A program made the translations under genes and the position numbers. This document shows positions 1 through 5,257 of a DNA stretch of 6,337 nt, piece by piece. Within the stretch, counting starts at the first letter, position 1. Every line of letters begins with the position of its first letter. The stretch comes from Chloroflexota bacterium (GTDB lineage: Bacteria > Chloroflexota > Limnocylindria > Limnocylindrales > CSP1-4): assembly GCA_005880805.1 (NCBI GenBank), contig VBFZ01000045.1, positions 1 through 6,337 on the forward strand, written 5' to 3'. Below the pieces are notes generated by a model. The model saw only the letters and a list, made by a program, of their open reading frames with translations. It did no database searches and was not told the origin of the DNA.

Positions 1-1
1 T

Positions 2-1651
2 GCGCTTGCTGTGCGTGCGGTCCTGGTCCTTCACTTCCCGGACCCCGCCTATCCCGATTCCTTCTACTACGTCGACGTCGCGCGGGCGCTCCACGAGGGC
101 CGCGGCTTCAACGTCGACTTCATCTGGATCTTCGCCGAGGTCGGCGGCCGATTGCCCGCGAACCCAGTACTACCGATCCCCTCCAACGCCCACTGGATGC
201 CGCTCGCGTCGCTGGTCCAGGTCCCGTTCCTGGCGGCGTTCGGGGAAAGCCCGCTCGCGGCCGCGGCACCGTTCGCGCTCATCGGCTCGCTCGCGGCCCC
301 AATGGCGTGGGGGATCGCGCGCGAGGCCGGCGCCAGCTCGCTGGTCGCGATCGGCGCTGGGATCCTGACCGCGATCCCGGCCGCATCAGTGCCGTTCATG
401 GCGCAGCCCGATAACTTCTCACTCTTCCAGCCGCTCGTCGTCGGGGCGCTCTGGATGACGGCTCGCGGGCTGAAGGGCAGCGCGCCTTCCTTCGTACTTG
501 CGGGTCTGCTGGCCGGTCTCGCCACGCTGGCCCGCAACGACGGCGTGCTCGTCGCAGCGGTAATCGCGCTGGCCTTTGTCTGGAACCGGTGGCGCGCTCT
601 CCGCTCGCCCGCGTCTGAGCCCGTCCGCTCGCGTATTCCGGTAGCCGCAGCGCTCGCTTCCGGCGCCTTGTTCCTCGTCGCCGTCGGGCCCTGGCTCGTG
701 CGGCAGCTGGAGGTCTTCGGCAGCCTGTCGCCATCGGCCGCCTCGGGCAAGGTCCTGTTCATCCGCAACATCGCCGAGTGGAACAGCATCACCGCACCGG
801 CGACGTTGCAGTATTTCCTCGGCCAGGGGCTCGGCCCGCTCGTCGAGAGCCGCGTCCTCGGCTTCGTCGCGGCGGTAGTCATCTTCAGCGTCCTGGTCGG
901 CGGGGTAATCCTGGTCCCGTTCATGCTCGCCGGGGCGTGGCAGCGGCGGCGCTCGGTCGACTTCGGGCCGTTCTTCGCCTACGCGATCCTGCTCTTCGCG
1001 TTCTCGGCGCTGGTCTCCGCCGTCCACGTGCCCGGCGGGACCTTCATCCACTCCGCGGTCGCGCTCGCGCCGCATGCCTACATCCTGGCGCTCGAGGGGA
1101 TCGTCGCCTCGGTCGCCTGGGTCGCCGCACGGCGGCGGACCTGGAACGTGAAGCAAGCCAGCCGGATATTCGCGGGGGCCGCGGTCAGCTTCGCGCTCCT
1201 GAGCGCACTAGGGGCTTCCCTGGTCGTCCACGCGGGCTGGAAGAGCGAGCGGCAGGAGCGCCAGCAAGTGGCCGTCGCCCTCGACCTCGCGGGCGCGGCA
1301 CCGACCGACCGGATCATGTCCATCGACGCGGCCGGCTACCGCTACTACACGGGTCGCGGTGGAGTCGTACTCGTCAACGACCCGCTCGAGACCGTTCAAC
1401 AGGTCGCGCGCGCATACGACGTGCGCTGGCTCGTGCTCGAGCGTGACGACGCGGTCCCGTCGGTGGCGCCGATCCTCGACGGGAGCCGCCCCGAATGGGT
1501 GGGTCCGCCGATCCTGACGCTGCGCGATGCGCAGTCTCCCGGTGCCAGCCCGGCACCTTCGGTTGCCCTCTACCCGGTCTGCGCCGCGGGTGCCTCCTCC
1601 CGGTGCGCGACGACCGCTGCGGTGCCGGCTGCAACGGCGATGACCCCATGA
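2..1651 (+). CDS. GT-C / family 39-like membrane glycosyltransferase, 5'-partial
   Basis: Polytopic inner-membrane protein, probably using a polyprenyl-phosphate sugar donor on the outer face of the membrane; donor and acceptor are unknown. The frame is open to the left edge. The GTG at 11 is probably not the true start, because the paralog downstream has a further N-terminal membrane helix before the equivalent point, so roughly 25-45 residues seem to be missing. Counting from that GTG: the first outer-loop motif is YPDSFYY (residues 14-20, acidic D16), followed by ARALHEGRG. A PD pair sits at 133-134, LARND at 173-177 and GTFIH at 343-347; all have counterparts in the next gene. Hydrophobic helices fill most of 65-405. 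The last ~140 residues are a soluble, presumably extracytoplasmic tail containing YYTGRGGVVLVND, a pattern usual in GT39-like proteins, and end in an Ala/Pro/Thr-rich stretch with two Cys. The stop overlaps the next start (ATGA). The GT-C fold is fairly secure; specific activity is not. Confidence 0.8.
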   Translation, partial: ALAVRAVLVLHFPDPAYPDSFYYVDVARALHEGRGFNVDFIWIFAEVGGRLPANPVLPIPSNAHWMPLASLVQVPFLAAFGESPLAAAAPFALIGSLAAPMAWGIAREAGASSLVAIGAGILTAIPAASVPFMAQPDNFSLFQPLVVGALWMTARGLKGSAPSFVLAGLLAGLATLARNDGVLVAAVIALAFVWNRWRALRSPASEPVRSRIPVAAALASGALFLVAVGPWLVRQLEVFGSLSPSAASGKVLFIRNIAEWNSITAPATLQYFLGQGLGPLVESRVLGFVAAVVIFSVLVGGVILVPFMLAGAWQRRRSVDFGPFFAYAILLFAFSALVSAVHVPGGTFIHSAVALAPHAYILALEGIVASVAWVAARRRTWNVKQASRIFAGAAVSFALLSALGASLVVHAGWKSERQERQQVAVALDLAGAAPTDRIMSIDAAGYRYYTGRGGVVLVNDPLETVQQVARAYDVRWLVLERDDAVPSVAPILDGSRPEWVGPPILTLRDAQSPGASPAPSVALYPVCAAGASSRCATTAAVPAATAMTP

Positions 1652-3318
1652 GCAGGCGGGACCTCCTGGGCGACGTCGAGCGTATGGGCTCCCTCGAGGC
1701 CTGGCTTTCGGCCCTCGCGGTCCTGCTTGTCGCGCTGGTCGCCCGCGTCGTGGCCGCCAGGCTGGTCGTCTTCCCGACCCCGGAGGACACGGCGTACTAC
1801 TTCGGCGTCGCGCGGAACCTCGTGGAGGGGCGCGGCCTGATCACCGACGCCGTCTGGAGCTACCAGACGCCGCCCCTCGTCGTGCCCCGGCCGGCGTTCG
1901 AGGTGTGGCTGCCGCTGCCGACGCTGCTCGCTGCCATCCCGATGAAGCTCCTGGGGCCGACCTTCGCGGCCTCGCAGCTCATGCCGATCGTCGCCGGCTC
2001 GCTCGTGCCGGTCCTGACGTGGCGCCTGGGCGCCGACGTCGCCCTCGAGCGCGGGCTGCCGCCCGGTCGCCGCCGGGTGCTGGCGCTGGGCGCCGGGCTG
2101 ACGGCTGCCGTTTACCTCCCGCTGGTCCTCCATTCGACCCTGCCCGACTCGACCGCGCTGTTCACGGTCTTGGCATTGGGGGCCTGTCTGCTCATGGCGA
2201 GGTTGGCCTGGGAACCGCGCGGGGCTCGCCTTCGCGATCCGCGTCTGCTCCTGCTCGGCGTCCTGTTTGGCCTCGCGGCGCTGACCCGCAACGAGGTCGC
2301 CTGGCTGGGCGTCGCCTGGATCCTGGTGGTCCTCGCGGCCGCGGAGGAGGGCACGACTGCCGGCGAGCGGTCCCGGCTGATCACGATCCCTGGGCTGATC
2401 GGCCTGGCGATCTTCGCGCCATGGGCCGCCCGCGACATGATGGTTTTCGGGAGCCCGTTTCCGGGGCAGGCGCTCAGCAACGCCTTGTCCACGTCTGGCT
2501 TCGACATCTTCGCGTTCCGCGATCCGCCGACGCTCGCGCGCTACCTGGCCGTCGGGCCGATGACGCTCCTCCAACAGCGCGTCGAAGGCGTGACCCACAA
2601 CCTCCTCACGGTGCTCCTGCTGCTCGGGGCGCCGGTATCGGTGATCGGGCTGATTGCGCTGCCGTGGACCGGCAGGGCGATGGCCCTCCGGCCGCTGGTC
2701 GTCTTCAGCCTCCTGACCTTCCTCATCACCAGTCTCGTGTTCCCGGTCGCGACGACCTGGGGAACGTTCCTGCATGCGGCTGGGCCCGTGCACGTGCTGC
2801 TGCTGGTCAGTTGTCTCCTGGCCCTCGATGCCTTGATCGTGCGGATAGGCCGCCAGCGCGGCTGGACGAGGCCGGTCGCGTGGCTGGGTCCCGCGCTGAC
2901 GGTGAGTGCCGCGGTCCTGTTCACCGCGTTCTCGATGCCCGGTTACGGCGCGCAGTCCCGGGGCGTTGAGCGGCGGTTCGCCCTCCTGGCCGAACAGTTG
3001 ACCGCCGCGGGCATGCCTCCCGACAAGATGGGCCCGGTTGTCACGGACTACCCGATCTGGTGGGCTGAGGCCGAGCGGACGCCGGCCCTGGCACTCCCCA
3101 ACGAGCGGCCGGGGAGCGTGATCGGGTTGACGCAGACCTTTCCCGGCACCAAGTACCTGGTCATGGGGCCGGACGCGCGCGGCCGCTGGCCGGCGATCCT
3201 CGATACAGACCCGCTGGCCCAGGAATGCTTCAAGCAGATCGCCTTGCCGCCGCCTTCCGACGACGCCGATCGCGAGGCGCTGGGCGACACGAAGGTCTGG
3301 CGGGTGGGCTGCGAATGA
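1648..3318 (+). CDS. GT-C / family 39-like membrane glycosyltransferase (tandem paralog)
   Basis: A 556-residue polytopic membrane protein, probably a lipid-linked-sugar-dependent glycosyltransferase acting outside the cytoplasmic membrane. The ATG at 1648 was chosen because it forms an ATGA overlap with the preceding stop. The frame stays open upstream to 1495, but that part only shadows the previous gene. A later ATG at 1684 is possible; neither has a good Shine-Dalgarno. The first hydrophobic helix is at about residues 18-41. The outer-loop motif PEDTAYY (45-51, acidic E46/D47) is the likely catalytic acid site of the GT-C fold. It is followed by ARNLVEGRG, LPD (165-167), LTRNE (212-216) and GTFLH (372-376), all shared in order with the upstream paralog. 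Around ten further hydrophobic segments run to about 430. Residues 431-556 form a soluble tail with Cys527 and Cys555, which could form a disulfide. Substrate unknown; some pipelines would call it hypothetical. Confidence 0.82.
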   Translation: MSRRDLLGDVERMGSLEAWLSALAVLLVALVARVVAARLVVFPTPEDTAYYFGVARNLVEGRGLITDAVWSYQTPPLVVPRPAFEVWLPLPTLLAAIPMKLLGPTFAASQLMPIVAGSLVPVLTWRLGADVALERGLPPGRRRVLALGAGLTAAVYLPLVLHSTLPDSTALFTVLALGACLLMARLAWEPRGARLRDPRLLLLGVLFGLAALTRNEVAWLGVAWILVVLAAAEEGTTAGERSRLITIPGLIGLAIFAPWAARDMMVFGSPFPGQALSNALSTSGFDIFAFRDPPTLARYLAVGPMTLLQQRVEGVTHNLLTVLLLLGAPVSVIGLIALPWTGRAMALRPLVVFSLLTFLITSLVFPVATTWGTFLHAAGPVHVLLLVSCLLALDALIVRIGRQRGWTRPVAWLGPALTVSAAVLFTAFSMPGYGAQSRGVERRFALLAEQLTAAGMPPDKMGPVVTDYPIWWAEAERTPALALPNERPGSVIGLTQTFPGTKYLVMGPDARGRWPAILDTDPLAQECFKQIALPPPSDDADREALGDTKVWRVGCE

Positions 3319-4451
3319 CCGCCGAGCCCAACGACACCGCGTCAGCGACACCCGCGCCGCCCGCGGACCGCCTTTCGCCCGAATCTGCCTCGTATACTCC
3401 CCGTTCAGTGGAACTCGCACGTCCCGGCGTCGAACGTAGCGACGGCCACTTCGACGGCCTCCACGCCGAGGCCAAGGCGGCGCTTGGACACTCGGCCAAC
3501 AGCCTTCGGACCGTCACCGAGCGATATCGAGAGGCCCACAACGCCGAACAGGAACGCTGGCAATCGCTCCGCCGTGAGCTCGATGCCCTCGAGGGCGGCG
3601 AGCACGACGGCCGCCTTCGTGGTCTTCGGGGAGAGATGGAACTGCTGACCGCCGAGGTTGAACTCCACCGGACGGAGCTCGCGCGGCTGAATCTCGCCCG
3701 GCGCAGCCTCGAGAACGCGTGGCTGTTCCTCGAGCGCGGCGACCGCAGCCTCGTCGCGGACCCGAGCGCCACCACGACACCCGAGGACATTCAGATGCGC
3801 ATCGTCGAGGCGCAGGAGGCCGAGCGCACGCGCCTGGCGCAGGAGGTCCACGACGGCCCGGCCCAGGCGCTGACGAACGCCATCTTCCAGGTCGAGTACA
3901 TCGAGCGGCTGCTCGATCAGAACCCTGCTATGGCGCCGACCGAGCTGCGCTTCCTCCGCCAGCTGCTGCGTCGGGAGCTTGGCGACGTCCGGAGCTTCAT
4001 CAGCCAGCTTCGTCCGCCGTTGCTGGACCAGCTCGGTTTGGATGGCGCGATCCGCGATACGGCCGAGACGATGACCGCGCTGACCGGGCTGGTCATCGAA
4101 ACGAATCTGGGGGGATCAGGCGAGCCTTTGAGCGACGCCGCGCAGACGGTGGTGCTGCGCGTGGTGCAGGAAGCCCTGCAGAATGTGCGAAAGCATGCGG
4201 CGGCGAAGCGGGTGACTGTCTCAACGAGCATCGAAGCGACCGTTGATGGCTCACACTTCACGGCTGAGATCGCCGACGACGGTCACGGGTTCGATCCGGA
4301 GTCCGTGGTCGCTCGCGGCCGTCGGAATTTCGGCTTGCAGTTCATGCGCGAACGGGCAGAGTTGATCGGAGCGCGATTCGAGGTTCGATCGCGTCCCGGC
4401 GAGGGAACGGTCGTCTGGCTGGCGATCCCCATCCGAGAGGAGAGAGGATGA
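3315..4451 (+). CDS. DegS-like soluble sensor histidine kinase (HisKA_3 + HATPase_c)
   Basis: Cytoplasmic histidine kinase of the DegS/NarX/DesK class, 378 residues, with no transmembrane segment or PAS domain visible. The first ~50 residues are low-complexity Pro/Ala/Ser. Residues ~65-140 are Glu/Arg/Leu-rich and probably coiled coil, as in the DegS sensor region. The HisKA_3 dimerisation domain starts near 160 and carries EVHDGPAQ: phospho-acceptor H179, adjacent D180, and Q184 completing the DxxxQ phosphatase motif of this family. The ATPase domain is complete: N box E286-N290 followed by KHA, G1 box DDGHGF (321-326), G2-type FGLQFM (339-344), and PGEGT (361-365) near the end. The start at 3315 gives an ATGA overlap with the glycosyltransferase. 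An in-frame GTG at 3408 (Val32), ten bases after a TATACT box, is a serious alternative start and would remove the low-complexity leader. It is followed by its likely partner regulator, again through ATGA. The signal sensed is unknown. Confidence 0.93.
   Translation: MTAEPNDTASATPAPPADRLSPESASYTPRSVELARPGVERSDGHFDGLHAEAKAALGHSANSLRTVTERYREAHNAEQERWQSLRRELDALEGGEHDGRLRGLRGEMELLTAEVELHRTELARLNLARRSLENAWLFLERGDRSLVADPSATTTPEDIQMRIVEAQEAERTRLAQEVHDGPAQALTNAIFQVEYIERLLDQNPAMAPTELRFLRQLLRRELGDVRSFISQLRPPLLDQLGLDGAIRDTAETMTALTGLVIETNLGGSGEPLSDAAQTVVLRVVQEALQNVRKHAAAKRVTVSTSIEATVDGSHFTAEIADDGHGFDPESVVARGRRNFGLQFMRERAELIGARFEVRSRPGEGTVVWLAIPIREERG
3393..3398 (+). promoter_or_regulatory. Possible -10 box (TATACT) for a near-leaderless kinase transcript
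   Basis: TATACT matches the bacterial -10 consensus (TATAAT) at five of six positions and lies in a locally A/T-richer patch of otherwise very GC-rich DNA. Nine bases separate it from a GTG at 3408 that is in frame with the kinase. A transcript starting about 6-8 bases after the box would have almost no leader, an arrangement common in high-GC bacteria. No convincing -35 hexamer is visible around 3370-3376. If real, bases 3319-3407 would be promoter DNA and not the N-terminus of the kinase. The element could also be chance. Confidence 0.35.
4438..4442 (+). promoter_or_regulatory. Shine-Dalgarno site for the response regulator
   Basis: AGGAG lies five bases before the ATG at 4448, inside a longer purine run (4435-4447) that encodes the last codons of the kinase. 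It is the clearest ribosome binding site in the window. It supports the ATG at 4448 over the later in-frame ATG at 4505, which has no comparable site. Confidence 0.75.
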
Positions 4452-5194
4452 CCGAGGTGGAGTACACGGGCCCGGAGCGACGCCGGGGTGGTCCCGACCG
4501 TCGGATGCCCGGCGAGAAGACGCGCATCCTGCTGGTCGACGACCACGCCCTGTTCCGCGTCGGGATGCGCAACATCCTCGAGCGCGAGGGCGACTTCGTG
4601 ATCGTGGCCGAGGCCGACGACAGCCGGAGCGCCACCGATCTCGCCATCGAGACCTCGCCCGACATCATCCTCATGGACCTGTCGCTGCCGTCCCCGGGCG
4701 GCATCGAGACCACCTCGCGCATCAAGCGTGAGCTGCCGTCCACCGGGATCATCGTGCTGGCGGTCAGTGAGGACGAGGACTCGCTGTTCGACGCGATCAA
4801 GGCCGGCGCGGCCGCCTTCATCCTCAAGGACGTCGGCCCGGACGACCTGGTCACGATCATCCGCCGCGTCTCCTCGGGCGAGTACCTGATCAACGACAAG
4901 GTGTTCGCGAAGCCGGCCGTCGCCAGCCGCGTGCTGAAGGAGTTCCGGGAGCTGGCGGTCTATGGCCAGGAGGCCGCCCCGATCTTCGCGCCGCTCTCTC
5001 CACGCGAGGTCGAGATCCTCGACAACATCGCGCAGGGCATGACCAACAAACAGGTCGCCTATGCCCTGTCGATCAGCGAGCAGACGGTCAAGAACCACAT
5101 GAGCTCGATCCTGCGCAAGCTGTCCGTCAACGACCGGACCCAGGCCGTGGTGTACGCGATGCGCCAGGGCTGGATCCGGATGCCGGAGGACTGA
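4448..5194 (+). CDS. NarL/DegU-family response regulator (REC + LuxR-type HTH)
   Basis: DNA-binding response regulator of 248 residues, close to the family's usual length plus a short N-terminal extension. Residues 1-20 are Arg-rich (GPERRRGGPDRR). The receiver domain spans about 26-145: acidic pair D31/D32, phospho-acceptor D77 in ILMDLSLP, and K127 in FILKD. The position normally occupied by Thr/Ser at the end of beta-4 is Ala105 (VLAVSEDED), with Ser107 two residues later. A linker of about 35 residues leads to a LuxR/NarL-type helix-turn-helix (~182-240) with LSPREVEIL, the recognition-helix region around SEQTVKNHM, and LRKLSVNDR. It is translated from a strong AGGAG site and overlaps the upstream kinase stop by ATGA, so that kinase is its probable cognate donor. 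It likely acts as a transcription factor in the cytoplasm; its targets are unknown. Third codon positions are almost all G or C, more so than in the kinase before it. Confidence 0.95.
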   Translation: MTEVEYTGPERRRGGPDRRMPGEKTRILLVDDHALFRVGMRNILEREGDFVIVAEADDSRSATDLAIETSPDIILMDLSLPSPGGIETTSRIKRELPSTGIIVLAVSEDEDSLFDAIKAGAAAFILKDVGPDDLVTIIRRVSSGEYLINDKVFAKPAVASRVLKEFRELAVYGQEAAPIFAPLSPREVEILDNIAQGMTNKQVAYALSISEQTVKNHMSSILRKLSVNDRTQAVVYAMRQGWIRMPED

Positions 5195-5195
5195 G

Positions 5196-5231
5196 GCCGG
5201 CACTGCGGACCCCGCGGAGCACCGGACCGGC
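5196..5231 (+). other. Nested GC-rich inverted repeat between regulator and second kinase
   Basis: The 63-base gap after the regulator can fold: GCCGG (5196-5200) pairs with CCGGC (5227-5231), and inside it CTGCGG (5203-5208) can pair with CCGCGG (5212-5217, one G-T pair) around a three-base loop. There is no T-run after it, so an intrinsic terminator is weakly supported. It may only attenuate or be chance in GC-rich DNA. A TTGACC at 5232-5237 resembles a -35 hexamer, but no -10 box follows at proper spacing. Confidence 0.25.
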
Positions 5232-5257
5232 TTGACCTTGCGAACCTTTCGACGACC

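Noticed and set aside
67..924. Minus-strand open frame opposite the first glycosyltransferase
   Set aside because: Low-complexity Ala/Ser/Thr/Arg composition, no domain, and no start signal; the plus-strand frame is the real gene by homology to its neighbour.
1495..1647. N-terminal extension of the second glycosyltransferase from an upstream in-frame ATG
   Set aside because: It would overlap the previous gene by over 150 bases with a Cys/Gly/Arg-rich peptide unlike a membrane protein start; the ATGA start at 1648 fits better.
3225..3314. N-terminal extension of the first kinase from an ATG at 3225
   Set aside because: The extra 30 residues are an Arg-rich shadow of the glycosyltransferase C-terminus; starts at 3315 or 3408 are more credible.
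1570..3420. Long minus-strand open frame (616 codons) opposite the second glycosyltransferase
   Set aside because: Composition is Arg/Gln/Asp/Glu-rich with no recognisable domain. It is the usual antisense shadow of GC-rich coding DNA, and the plus-strand protein has clear helices and paralog motifs.
4283..5203. Minus-strand open frame opposite the response regulator
   Set aside because: The His/Asp/Val/Leu-rich product is the typical spurious antisense reading of NarL-type regulator genes; the plus strand has complete REC and HTH motifs.
5196..5240. Strong intrinsic terminator after the regulator
   Set aside because: The stem-loop is GC-rich, but no T-tract follows, so it is listed only as a low-confidence inverted repeat.
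5232..5257. Sigma-70 promoter for the second kinase from the TTGACC hexamer
   Set aside because: No TATAAT-like hexamer occurs at 16-18 base spacing before the ATG, so only the -35-like half is present.
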